A stretch of DNA of 8,034 bases from Lysobacterales bacterium UBA2790 (GCA_002352135.1 DEHW01000161.1:5632-13665), one strand, 5' to 3'. Shown: positions 1 to 7,135, counted from the stretch's first letter. The notes: a model not told the origin generated them from the sequence alone. Program-made: numbers and translations.

Positions 1-551
1 TCGGTTTCGCCCTGTTCGGGAAAGGCGAAGACCAGATCGATATCGGAACTGAAGTTGAGTTCACTGCCGCCCAGCTTGCCCAAGCCGAACACCACCAGCG
101 ATTGCGCCTCGCCACTCGACGAACGCGGCACGCCATGGCGATGGATCATGCTGGCGTACAAGGCATCCAAGGCCCACTGGCAACACAGATCAGCCTGCTC
201 GCTGCTGCCGCGCAAGCTGTCCTGAACGCGGTCCACACCCGCGACATCGCGCAGGATCAGATCGATGCTGCGTTGATGCCGCCAGGCACGAATCTGATCC
301 GGCCAGCGCGTTTCCTCACCCAGGTTCAGTTCCGGCGGCGCAGGCATCTCGCCCAAACCCGCCAGCCACTGCGGATGGCGTCGCCATTGCTCGAAGGCGT
401 AGTCGCTGATCGCCAACACCGCGGGCAGATGGCGCCCCAGCGGATGCGCCATGGCGGCATCAAGTGCCGCCGCGTCCAGCGCCCGCAAGGTCGCGAGACG
501 CGAGTCGATCAAGCCGTCCAGCTCGGACTGCCATGCCGCGTCGTTGCTCAT
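1..551 (-). CDS. glnE: Glutamine synthetase adenylyltransferase / adenylyl-removase, N-terminal part
   Basis: This is the first 183 codons of GlnE; the remainder lies beyond the left edge. GlnE is a cytosolic bifunctional enzyme. It adds AMP to glutamine synthetase when nitrogen is plentiful and removes it when nitrogen is scarce, under PII control. The identifying signature is the nucleotidyltransferase motif at residues 155-175, reading FGLGKLGGSELN followed by SSDIDLVF. Asp170 and Asp172 match the metal-binding pair of the N-terminal adenylyl-removase domain, known in E. coli as D173 and D175, so the start is placed where the family expects it. The ATG at 551 is preceded by GCGGAG about seven bases upstream. 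The family is usually about 950 residues, so about four fifths of the gene is missing. A terminator separates it from the gene upstream, so it probably has its own promoter in 552-655, although no strong -35/-10 pair stands out there. Confidence 0.95.
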   Translation of the reverse strand, partial: MSNDAAWQSELDGLIDSRLATLRALDAAALDAAMAHPLGRHLPAVLAISDYAFEQWRRHPQWLAGLGEMPAPPELNLGEETRWPDQIRAWRHQRSIDLILRDVAGVDRVQDSLRGSSEQADLCCQWALDALYASMIHRHGVPRSSSGEAQSLVVFGLGKLGGSELNFSSDIDLVFAFPEQGET

Positions 552-654
552 GCCCCACTCCGCAGAAAACCCGGAGCAGTCTGTAGCGAGCATGGCGTTC
601 CGGCAACAGCCTCACGCACCTTGCCACTGCCCGAAGGGTGCGGATGGCAGCGGG

Positions 655-690
655 AAAAAGGCGGCGCGTCTAGGGAACCAACGCGCCGCC
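655..690 (-). terminator. Rho-independent terminator after the cysteine-rich secreted protein gene
   Basis: A perfect 10-base inverted repeat, GGCGGCGCGT at 660-669 and ACGCGCCGCC at 681-690, encloses an 11-base loop. Read on the minus strand, the stem is followed at once by five T residues (659-655). The stem begins five bases after the TGA of the gene at 696. On the plus strand the right side gives only a short T-poor tail, so it should act mainly leftward. It would insulate glnE from transcription of the genes upstream. Confidence 0.88.
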
Positions 691-695
691 GTCTT

Positions 696-1436
696 TCAGC
701 GCTGCGCGAGGACCGGCTCGACGCGGGTGATCGAACAGGTAAACAGGGCTGATTGCAGCGGACCTGCGAACTGCGGCGCTTCATGCAGCGGAACGACCCG
801 GTCACCGGCATTGCCACAGACAGCGCCAACCCCCAGGCCAGAGCGGAATGCCACCGCACTGGCTCGCTCAAGCTCAGGGCAACTGGTAGCCAAGGTCAGC
901 TCCACCTTCCCACGCCGACGCAGGTCCACGCGAAGGCGATTGCCGTCAATCAATTGCCAACCCGTCGCCCGATTGGGGTCGAAACAGAATTTCCCACTGG
1001 TGAAACTGCGCGGCAAACGTGGCGCTGTGACATCGGTCGTGTCGAGTTGTGGCGGCAATTCCACGGCGAGCTGAGTCTCGCTCATTCCAGCGCGCTGCGC
1101 GTATTCGCTGGCTTCGATGGGTATGACCCGAGCGACTTCACAGATTTCGCCATTGGCAATCACCGCCTCGCCACGACTGCCACACAAGCGCCCCTCGCGA
1201 GCACGCAGGCTGATGCTGTGCAATTCGAGCAAGGCCGGGCAGGTCTGGGCAAGATCCACGCGATACAGTCGCTGATCATCGGCCATCAACAGAGTCTGCG
1301 CATCCGCCACGCGCGTGTCGCGCGCGGCGGCGGCAACGATGCAATCGCCATCCGGTGACGCCCACGCATTCGCTGAGGAGACCAGCCACCACGAAAACAC
1401 GCTCAACGCGAATTGCGTTCCAACGCCAATACGCAT
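696..1436 (-). CDS. Secreted cysteine-rich protein with two tandem copies of a DUF6491-like domain
   Basis: Predicted periplasmic protein of 246 residues with no assigned function. An N-terminal signal peptide is visible: MRIGVG, then a hydrophobic stretch FALSVFSWWLV, with likely cleavage after SANAWA near residue 26. The mature part is an internal duplication. Copy 1 (about 32-110) has cysteines at 32, 66, 85 and 99; copy 2 (about 151-240) has them at 151, 186, 207 and 234. Shared landmarks are a CP-x-L motif (TCPALLEL and SCPELERA), a CG followed by GE or GD and V, and a final C-x-I/V-x-RV-x-P. This pattern resembles small Xanthomonadales proteins annotated DUF6491, but that name is from memory. 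The start chosen is the second ATG, because AGGGG (1448-1444) lies seven bases before it and only one base before the ATG at 1442. The gene follows ccmI by about 90 bases with no terminator between, so the two may be cotranscribed. Confidence 0.82.
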   Translation of the reverse strand: MRIGVGTQFALSVFSWWLVSSANAWASPDGDCIVAAAARDTRVADAQTLLMADDQRLYRVDLAQTCPALLELHSISLRAREGRLCGSRGEAVIANGEICEVARVIPIEASEYAQRAGMSETQLAVELPPQLDTTDVTAPRLPRSFTSGKFCFDPNRATGWQLIDGNRLRVDLRRRGKVELTLATSCPELERASAVAFRSGLGVGAVCGNAGDRVVPLHEAPQFAGPLQSALFTCSITRVEPVLAQR

Positions 1437-1526
1437 AGCCATACCCCTCGAATGATGGTGAATGGCGATTTACGCGTGTTCATGTCAGGCAGCCAAGCCC
1501 AAGTCGCCGCGTTATTTCACTTCCGT

Positions 1527-2687
1527 TCAGGGTCTAATTCGCGACAGGTTCAATTGCAAACGATTCGCCGAATCCACTGACTCGATCCGTATCGGCTCGG
1601 CCTCGATATCACCGGTCGCGGGTCGCGCATCGCCCGAGACCGACACCCGAGCCCCAACGAGAAGGGGGCCATAGCTCGATAGCGAGCGACCCGGCTGAAT
1701 CAGGTGACGATCATCGAGACGGATCGTGGCGGGCAACCCGCCGAGTGTGATCCGGTGGGCGGCAACCGGCATGGGGCTGTCGGGCGAGCGGGCAAAAATG
1801 AACACCGTCGTTTCCGCAGCCAGTCCCGCAACCAATTCGGAAGGCACCTGCAGATGAATCTCCAGTCCCTGCGCGGCCTCGGCCGTTGCGGGTTGATTGA
1901 CCGGGGCCTGCTGTCCGAGCTTTTGCATCACGACTGCACGATCTGGACTGTCTGCAGGCAACAGAGCCAGCACCTCGTTCCAGCGCTGCGCAGCGCTGCT
2001 GGCGTCGCCCGACTGCTCGGCCAGTTCAGCCAGCAACCAGACCGGTTTCGCCTGAGTCGGGTCCTGCGCCGCCAGTTCGACCAGACGCGCCTGATCTTCT
2101 GTCGCGAAACGGCCTTGCTGTTTGGCCCGCGCCTCGATCCATTCGACCTCGACATCAAGCCGCTCGGGTGCCTGTGCATGCGCCGAACGCAGCGCGGCTT
2201 CGGCCTCGCTGAACTTGCCCTGCGAGGCATAGCCGCGACCGAGCAACAGCCAATCGTCAACACTGCCACCATCGCGCTGCAATCGCGTCGACAAGCTGGT
2301 CAGCACCTCATCCATCGACCGTGCGCGCGGTGCGCTGTCGGCAGTGGTCGCCATGGCGGGGGGCGCGCCTGGCATGGTCGCTGCGGGCGACAGCGCAGGT
2401 GTATCGGTGGACAGCTTGCTCTGCCAGAGCAGGGCGGCGGCGAACGGTAGAACCAAGGCCGGACCAAGCACCCACAGGCCCGGACCAGCGGCCCGCTGCG
2501 GCCTTTGCGCCAGACTTTCCTTGCGTCGGGCGAGAAAAGTGGCGTCATCCAGCAGACCATGCAGCCAGGCATTGTCCAGCGCCGCGAGTTTTGCCCGATG
2601 GCCTCGAGCCTCACGGTCGATCCACCAGACAGCGAACGCCGCCACGACCAGCAACAACGAAACACTTACCCAAACAGTTGCACTCAC
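1527..2687 (-). CDS. ccmI: CcmI-type c-type cytochrome biogenesis protein
   Basis: CcmI (CycH) is an inner-membrane protein that holds apocytochrome c in the periplasm and delivers it to the CcmFH haem ligation complex. Numbered from the GTG start, the 386-residue protein has transmembrane helix 1 at about 4-23, then a cytoplasmic loop with the family-like LLDDATFLARRKESL segment. Helix 2 follows at about 71-88. A Pro/Ala linker leads to a TPR region at about 129-262 (SVDDWLLLGRGYASQGKFSEAE is typical). The C-terminal Ig-like domain at about 274-375 carries TTVFIFARSPDSPMPVA, LPATIRLDD and VGARVSVSGDARPATGDIE. The GTG at 2687 is preferred because GGAGG (2697-2693) lies five bases upstream and translation then begins directly at helix 1. 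An ATG at 2714 would add nine residues and has no such site. No ccmH or other ccm gene precedes it; the upstream neighbour is a decayed barrel gene. Confidence 0.88.
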   Translation of the reverse strand: MSATVWVSVSLLLVVAAFAVWWIDREARGHRAKLAALDNAWLHGLLDDATFLARRKESLAQRPQRAAGPGLWVLGPALVLPFAAALLWQSKLSTDTPALSPAATMPGAPPAMATTADSAPRARSMDEVLTSLSTRLQRDGGSVDDWLLLGRGYASQGKFSEAEAALRSAHAQAPERLDVEVEWIEARAKQQGRFATEDQARLVELAAQDPTQAKPVWLLAELAEQSGDASSAAQRWNEVLALLPADSPDRAVVMQKLGQQAPVNQPATAEAAQGLEIHLQVPSELVAGLAAETTVFIFARSPDSPMPVAAHRITLGGLPATIRLDDRHLIQPGRSLSSYGPLLVGARVSVSGDARPATGDIEAEPIRIESVDSANRLQLNLSRIRP

Positions 2688-2697
2688 ACGCACCTCC
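2685..2697 (-). promoter_or_regulatory. Strong ribosome binding site that decides the ccmI start
   Basis: On the minus strand GGAGG occupies 2697-2693, followed by TGCGT and then GTG at 2687-2685. This is a near-consensus Shine-Dalgarno sequence at good spacing. It lies inside the reading frame that would start at ATG 2714, which argues for the downstream GTG as the real start. Confidence 0.7.
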
Positions 2698-2766
2698 AGC
2701 AGCCATGCTGCCAACGATCTTCCCCAACGACGCCTGCGCGCCCATCCATGCCCGCGGCCTCAGTCA

Positions 2767-3939
2767 TCAGAAGTCGTAGCGATAGCTCAGGTAATAGAAC
2801 AGCAGGTTGCTGGTTTCCGAGCTCAGTGCTGCGTCGGACACCGAACGCTCCAGAGTGAACTCCAGCTCCAGGCTGGAGTGATCATTGAAGCGATACTGGG
2901 ACCGCACACTGGGCGAGAGACGGCGCAGCGTGGTGCCGCTGACATTGCTCTGCCGATACCAGCGCAGACCCGGTTCGAGAATCCAGTTGCTGCCGAAGCG
3001 CATGCGGCTGTTGGCGGCCATCAGCCAGGCGTCCTAACTGTCGCTGGTCAGATGGCTGGTGCTGAGGACCAGCACGCTGCTGGGCATCCAGAGCCCCGTA
3101 CCGATGGCCTGAGCCGTGATCGCATAGACATCCCCGGTACCTGCCATCGCGGGCATCGTTGCCGTGGCCAGGGTGCCATCGATGGCCGACACGCGTCCCT
3201 CCAGTCCGAACTGCCAACGCGCGGACACCGGATGGGTCGCGCCCAGCAGGATGACTTCCGACTGCGGCGACAGACCCAGCGCCTGCTGCTCGATCTGCTC
3301 AAGCGACATCGTCGCGCGCAGCACGTCGAGCGTGGTGGCGCTCTCGCCCAGCAGGGCATTGCTCATCTGCAGGGTCGGCCCACGACGCAGGTCGTACAGC
3401 GCGTTGACCGTGGTTCCCTTGCTGAAGGTCCAACTGCCCTGCGCCGAGGCGATATTCAGCTCGGAAAACTTGACGTCATAGTCGAACACCGAGAACAACG
3501 ACAATCCGGCTCGGAAGTAGCGCAGCTCGGCACCGACGGCCCGGCGGTCGGTAATGCTCTCGGTGGTCTGATTGATACCGTACAAGGTGGCCGTCATGCC
3601 GTCGATCAATGACGTGTTTTCCAGCGCGGCCCCCGCAAACGATTTGCTTTCGCCCAAGCCGCTGTCGACGGGTACACCCGCCAGCGCCATGACACGCCAA
3701 CCTGGCAGGAACGTCCAACCCGCCGTCGCCCCATCAAATCGCCCCAGCACGCCGTTGCCGGTCGACGACTGACGGCCGACGCGCGCCGTCAACGCCAGCG
3801 GCTGATATTTGAAATCACCGGTCTGCGCGGGCGGCGTACTTCCGATGGATTTGCTGCGCGCCATCGGTATCCAGTTCGAGACCAAGTTCGGCACCGCATG
3901 AGGCATGCATTGCGCCGCCCAAATGGGAGGCACCTGCAT
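2767..3939 (-). pseudogene. Decayed outer-membrane beta-barrel protein (C-terminal barrel only, in-frame amber stop)
   Basis: The reading frame from about 3822 down to 2767 resembles the C-terminal beta-barrel of large proteobacterial outer-membrane proteins that often carry N-terminal TPR regions. Landmarks in order are ARVGRQSSTGNGVLGRFDG, GVPVDSG, ITDRRAVGAELRYF, FDYDVKF, GSWTF, LYDLRRGPTLQMSNALLGE, RWQFGLEGRVSAIDGT and a last strand LSYRYDF ending in Phe and TGA, as barrels do. Two lesions are visible. A TAG at 3036-3034 interrupts the frame after HLTSDS, yet the same frame continues for about 88 barrel-like residues. At the other end no signal peptide or N-terminal domain exists: homology-like sequence begins near 3822, only about 230 bases after the stop of the glycosyltransferase gene. 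The coordinate 3939 is merely an in-frame ATG (others at 3906 and 3864) and may not be a true start. A truncated 301-residue product ending at 3034 is conceivable but would lack both secretion signal and barrel closure. Confidence 0.75.
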
Positions 3940-3966
3940 GCAGCGGAAACCTTTCTTCGACTCCCC

Positions 3967-3991
3967 TCGCCCGCTTCCGCAGCGCGGGCGA
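3967..3991. repeat. Short GC-rich inverted repeat between the glycosyltransferase and the decayed barrel gene
   Basis: TCGCCCGC (3967-3974) and GCGGGCGA (3984-3991) form a perfect 8-base stem with a 9-base loop. Neither side is followed by a T-run, so it is not a typical intrinsic terminator. It recalls the CTCGCCCGC...GCGGGCGAG type of intergenic palindrome common in GC-rich Xanthomonadales genomes, but that resemblance is from memory. The remaining bases from 3940 to 4049 show no convincing gene or promoter. Confidence 0.4.
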
Positions 3992-4049
3992 CGCCAAACA
4001 AGCGCTACGCAACAGTCTTGGGTCAGTGTCGCCAAGGCGTGACGGATGC

Positions 4050-5705
4050 CTATCCATTGGCACTGCCGTCCGGTTCTGGCGCAGAAGGATCGATCACTAT
4101 CGCGCGCCCGGCGATCAGTTCCTGTGCGCTGATCGCCAACCATTCGGCGCGCTTGTAACGGGTCCGCGCTTCCACGTTTGCATCGGGCAGCAAGCGGACA
4201 CGCTTGCTGCGCATCATCAACACCGCTTGCGGGTGCTCCACACTCCACGCCAACGCGTGACGAGCGGAAACCGGCTCGACGCGCTGGCGCAGGCGACCGG
4301 CGAAGTGCAACTCACCCTGATAGATCCCGACGTAGGCAACCGTGCGACCTTGCGCCTGTTGCGTGGCGGCAAAGGCCGCGATGGACCGCAGATCGTAGTC
4401 GCCACGCAGCGTTGGCATTACTCCCACCAGCAGCGCCGCAACGGCCAGCAGACTGGCCAGCGCGAGACGCGGAGCAACACGACTGGCAAGCCCACGTCCG
4501 AAAGCCAGCATGGCGACCGCACTCGCCAACGCCATCGCCACCGCCACCCAATGCACGGTTCCCGGAGGCTGCGCCCCCGGCCAGCGTGTGGGCAGCAGCA
4601 GAATGAGCGCTGGAAACAGGACGCCACTGAGCAAGGCCAGTGGAATCACCTGCCACCGCGTTACCGGAACCTCATGACGCAGCAGAGCTGCCGCCATTGG
4701 CAAGGCCAACGCGGCAAAGATCGGGATCAGGTAATGCACTTGTTTGCCCGACACCAGTATCAACGCGATCAGCGCAGGCAAAGCGACCCAGATCATCATC
4801 GAATACGGCTTCCGGGCGGCATGCCTCCAACTCCGTCCCAGCGACTGCCAGAGCGGCCACCAGAGCACCCATGGCAGGGCCAGCAGGAACAAGAATGGCG
4901 CATACCAGTAGAACGGCCGAGGGTGACCCATGGCGCCCTGCACGCGATGCGCGGTTTGCCCGATCACCAGATCGTGAAAGTACTGATCGCCGCCCTGCAG
5001 ACCGGCCGCAACTGCCCACAATGCCACGGGAATGAACATGGCGATCACGGCAACAACGGCGCGCCTTGTGCGGATTGGCGCGGTGCCAACAGGACGCCAG
5101 AAGCGCACGAACAGCAGCGCGGGCAGCACATACAGCAGAGTCACCGGGCCTTTGGTCAACATGCCCAGTGCACCACCCAATGCAAACAGGCCCCAATCCC
5201 GCCATCGACCGTCCACCACGGCGGCATGCAGGCCAAGCCAGGCCAGGCAAAGCGTGGCCAGCAGCAGGGCATCGAACATGATGCCGGTCTGGTAGATCGC
5301 GAGATACGTGGTGCTGACCAGCAGCAGCGCCGCATTGGAGCCCGCCTGCGCGTGTTGCGGGTACAGGCGCTGGCCGAGTTGGCGCAACGCGGCGGCGGCA
5401 CCGACCAGGGCGAGCGGACCAATCAGCCGCGGCCACCAGTCATTGACGCCAAACAGACTCCAGCCGAGGTGGATCAGCCAGAACAGCAGCGGTGGCTTGT
5501 GATCGTAGGGGTGTCCGTTGATCCAGGGCAGGACGAAATCACCCTTCCACCACATTTCCCAGGCCACCGCCAGGTAGCGGGTTTCGTCAACTGGAAAGGC
5601 GAACGGCCTCGCCCACAGCCCTGTCAGCGCGACCAGGGCGATGCCTGCCAGCAAGGCGGCGAACGGCGTGACGAATACACTGGGCTGTGGACGGAACTGA
5701 GACAT
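4050..5705 (-). CDS. ArnT-like GT-C family integral membrane glycosyltransferase
   Basis: The 551-residue polytopic inner-membrane protein belongs to the PMT/ArnT-like (GT39/GT83) superfamily. These enzymes transfer a sugar from a polyprenyl-phosphate carrier to lipid A, a protein or another envelope acceptor on the periplasmic side. After helix 1 (about 12-31), the first periplasmic loop holds the acidic catalytic pair Asp40-Glu41 in FPVDETRYL. HPYDHKPPLLFWL (about 65-77) follows, the usual His-Lys-Pro-Pro signature. GMLTKGP and the motif SGKQVHYLIPIF are also typical of ArnT relatives. About a dozen hydrophobic segments extend to near residue 430, followed by a soluble C-terminal domain of about 120 residues, probably periplasmic. 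The length equals that of classical ArnT (about 550). It starts 58 bases after the kinase stop on the same strand and is probably in its operon. The ribosome binding site before ATG 5705 is weak. The sugar and acceptor cannot be read from sequence, so arnT is not assigned. Confidence 0.88.
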   Translation of the reverse strand: MSQFRPQPSVFVTPFAALLAGIALVALTGLWARPFAFPVDETRYLAVAWEMWWKGDFVLPWINGHPYDHKPPLLFWLIHLGWSLFGVNDWWPRLIGPLALVGAAAALRQLGQRLYPQHAQAGSNAALLLVSTTYLAIYQTGIMFDALLLATLCLAWLGLHAAVVDGRWRDWGLFALGGALGMLTKGPVTLLYVLPALLFVRFWRPVGTAPIRTRRAVVAVIAMFIPVALWAVAAGLQGGDQYFHDLVIGQTAHRVQGAMGHPRPFYWYAPFLFLLALPWVLWWPLWQSLGRSWRHAARKPYSMMIWVALPALIALILVSGKQVHYLIPIFAALALPMAAALLRHEVPVTRWQVIPLALLSGVLFPALILLLPTRWPGAQPPGTVHWVAVAMALASAVAMLAFGRGLASRVAPRLALASLLAVAALLVGVMPTLRGDYDLRSIAAFAATQQAQGRTVAYVGIYQGELHFAGRLRQRVEPVSARHALAWSVEHPQAVLMMRSKRVRLLPDANVEARTRYKRAEWLAISAQELIAGRAIVIDPSAPEPDGSANG

Positions 5706-5763
5706 CGATCACACTGCAAAAATATGTCGATGCCCAGCTTGCCAAGCAAGTGTTAAGACTTCC

Positions 5764-6996
5764 TCAAGACGGCGGCAAACGCTTGCCGCGCGTATCCAGT
5801 TCGACCGAGAACAACTGGCTGCTATCCAGGCCGCAGCGTACCCGCCAGCCCAGCACCGCGGCCATCCGCTCCACCATGGTGATACCGATGCCCTGATCGC
5901 TGCGGCTGGGCATCCAGTGCTGGACCGCGTCGCCCAACCGCAGACACCCGTCAGCGACGTGCAATGGCATCCGGCCAGTCGGGCGTTGGTCAACCACCGC
6001 GCGCAGCAGATTCGACAGCATGGTCTCAAGCCAACGCCGTGGCGCGACGACCACCTCGTCATCCGCGCATTGAATGTCGAGCGTCACGCCACGGTGCGAA
6101 AGTCGCGATGCCATGCGATCCGCCGCGACTTCAAGCTGCGATTTGAAACGCAATGACTCGACCTCACCCGGTCCTCGCGCAATCCAGATCAACGCATCCA
6201 GCAGCCAATGCAGGTGAACGACCGAACGCTCCAGACGTTCCAGGCGTCGTCGCTGTGGCGCACTGACGGTCTGGTCATCCAGCAACACTTCCACCGCACC
6301 ACGCAATGCCGTGATTGGTGATCGCAGCTCATGACTGGCATTGGCGAAGAAAATCTTCTGTGCGCTCGCCGCCTCCGCCAGCCGCAACTGGTAATGGTCG
6401 ATCGCACTCGCCAAGCGCCCCAGACCATCGGGCGGCAGACTGGCCGCCAGCGCCGTCGGTACGGGCTCCAGAGGCAAGGCAGCGACCGACTGTGCAAGTG
6501 CATCCACGGGTCCCAGAGCCCGACCCGCCAGCCACCAGCCTATCGCCGTTGTCACCGCCGCGCAGAGCCATACCAACACCCAGATCCAGAACTGCAACGC
6601 CTCTTCCAACTCCTCGATCTGGCCAATGTCGATCCGGTAAACCAGCATTCCTTCTGCACCCTCAAATACCCCGACGTGCGGCTCTTCGCCCTCTTCACTG
6701 CGGTATTCGTGAATACCCGGAGGCAGCCCACGCAGGGCCTCGGGAAGGCGTTGCGAGTTCATGTCCGGCACCAGCCATCCCTCAAGATGGCGCGTTTCCG
6801 GCATACGCGGCATCAGGCCTTCCGCCATGTCCGCTCGCGCGGCATCGGCCTCTGCGGCGAGCACCGTACGCAGAAGGATGTGTTCGTAGCGCTCGGCAAG
6901 CTGCTTCAAGGTGTACGAGAACGCCGATCCCAGCACGAGACCCAGCAGACCGATGCTGGTCGCCACGCGCATTCGAAGTGACCATTGCCGCTTCAT
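5764..6996 (-). CDS. Two-component sensor histidine kinase with degenerate ATP-binding domain
   Basis: A 410-residue inner-membrane sensor kinase. The order is: helix 1 (about 10-30); a periplasmic sensor of about 105 residues; helix 2 (about 136-157); a HAMP-like linker (about 158-205); the dimerisation domain with H-box FFANASHELRSPITALRG, phospho-acceptor His222; and an ATP-binding domain (about 285-405). The sensor includes an acidic run EEGEE at 101-105. The ATP-binding domain departs from the norm. The N-box reads NLLRAVVDQ (329-337), placing Ala333 where the Mg-binding Asn belongs. The G1 box reads GDAVQHW (355-361), keeping Asp356 but with Val358 and His360 in place of the glycines. 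The G2 box QGIGITMVE (368-376) is retained. The protein may therefore be a weak kinase, a phosphatase or a pseudokinase. No response regulator adjoins it in the window. The GT-C gene downstream is probably its operon partner, and another GT-C gene diverges upstream. Start ATG 6996 has only a weak GAGTGG-like site. Confidence 0.9.
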   Translation of the reverse strand: MKRQWSLRMRVATSIGLLGLVLGSAFSYTLKQLAERYEHILLRTVLAAEADAARADMAEGLMPRMPETRHLEGWLVPDMNSQRLPEALRGLPPGIHEYRSEEGEEPHVGVFEGAEGMLVYRIDIGQIEELEEALQFWIWVLVWLCAAVTTAIGWWLAGRALGPVDALAQSVAALPLEPVPTALAASLPPDGLGRLASAIDHYQLRLAEAASAQKIFFANASHELRSPITALRGAVEVLLDDQTVSAPQRRRLERLERSVVHLHWLLDALIWIARGPGEVESLRFKSQLEVAADRMASRLSHRGVTLDIQCADDEVVVAPRRWLETMLSNLLRAVVDQRPTGRMPLHVADGCLRLGDAVQHWMPSRSDQGIGITMVERMAAVLGWRVRCGLDSSQLFSVELDTRGKRLPPS

Positions 6997-7135
6997 GTGC
7001 TTGCCACTCAGAGAATTGATCGCCGGATACCTTACACCAGTGATTCAGCTCGACCTTCCGGCAGCAATCAGGTCGCACATCGCGAAACGAGGCCAGTTGC
7101 GCCAAACTAGCGGTTCTAAGAATGACTGCCGATGC
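6997..7135. promoter_or_regulatory. Divergent intergenic region between the kinase and the second glycosyltransferase
   Basis: These 139 bases must hold the promoters for both the leftward kinase gene and the rightward glycosyltransferase gene, which begin at 6996 and 7136. On the minus strand a TGGTGTAAG sequence (about 7046-7038) could be an extended -10 element for the kinase, but no good -35 hexamer accompanies it. On the plus side nothing close to a consensus promoter is seen. No clear operator palindrome was found. Confidence 0.35.

Noticed and set aside
1462..1674. Plus-strand 70-codon frame between ccmI and the cysteine-rich gene
   Set aside because: It lies mostly antisense to the end of ccmI, has no ribosome binding site and resembles no known small protein.
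2344..3612. Plus-strand open frame of 422 codons across the ccmI and barrel regions
   Set aside because: It crosses the boundary between two minus-strand genes and has no recognisable domain or ribosome binding site. The minus strand explains the coding pattern better.
4050..4248. Extension of the barrel reading frame upstream to ATG 4248
   Set aside because: This part overlaps the C-terminal codons of the glycosyltransferase in another frame and gives Cys/Arg-rich sequence with no signal peptide, so it is not part of the barrel gene.
5719..5745. TTGGCA and TATTTT on the minus strand as a promoter before the ArnT-like gene
   Set aside because: Spacing is only 15 bases and the implied transcript would start about seven bases before the ATG. 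With a 58-base gap after the kinase gene, cotranscription is the simpler reading.
4026..5756. Long plus-strand open frame of 576 codons opposite the ArnT-like gene
   Set aside because: Its translation is extremely rich in Gln, Arg and His, with no hydrophobic core or family motif, while the opposite strand encodes a clear polytopic membrane protein. It is an antisense shadow caused by high GC.
5767..5792. CGGCAA...TTGCCG hairpin at the end of the kinase gene as a terminator
   Set aside because: The stem lies within the last codons of the kinase and no T-run follows it on the minus strand.
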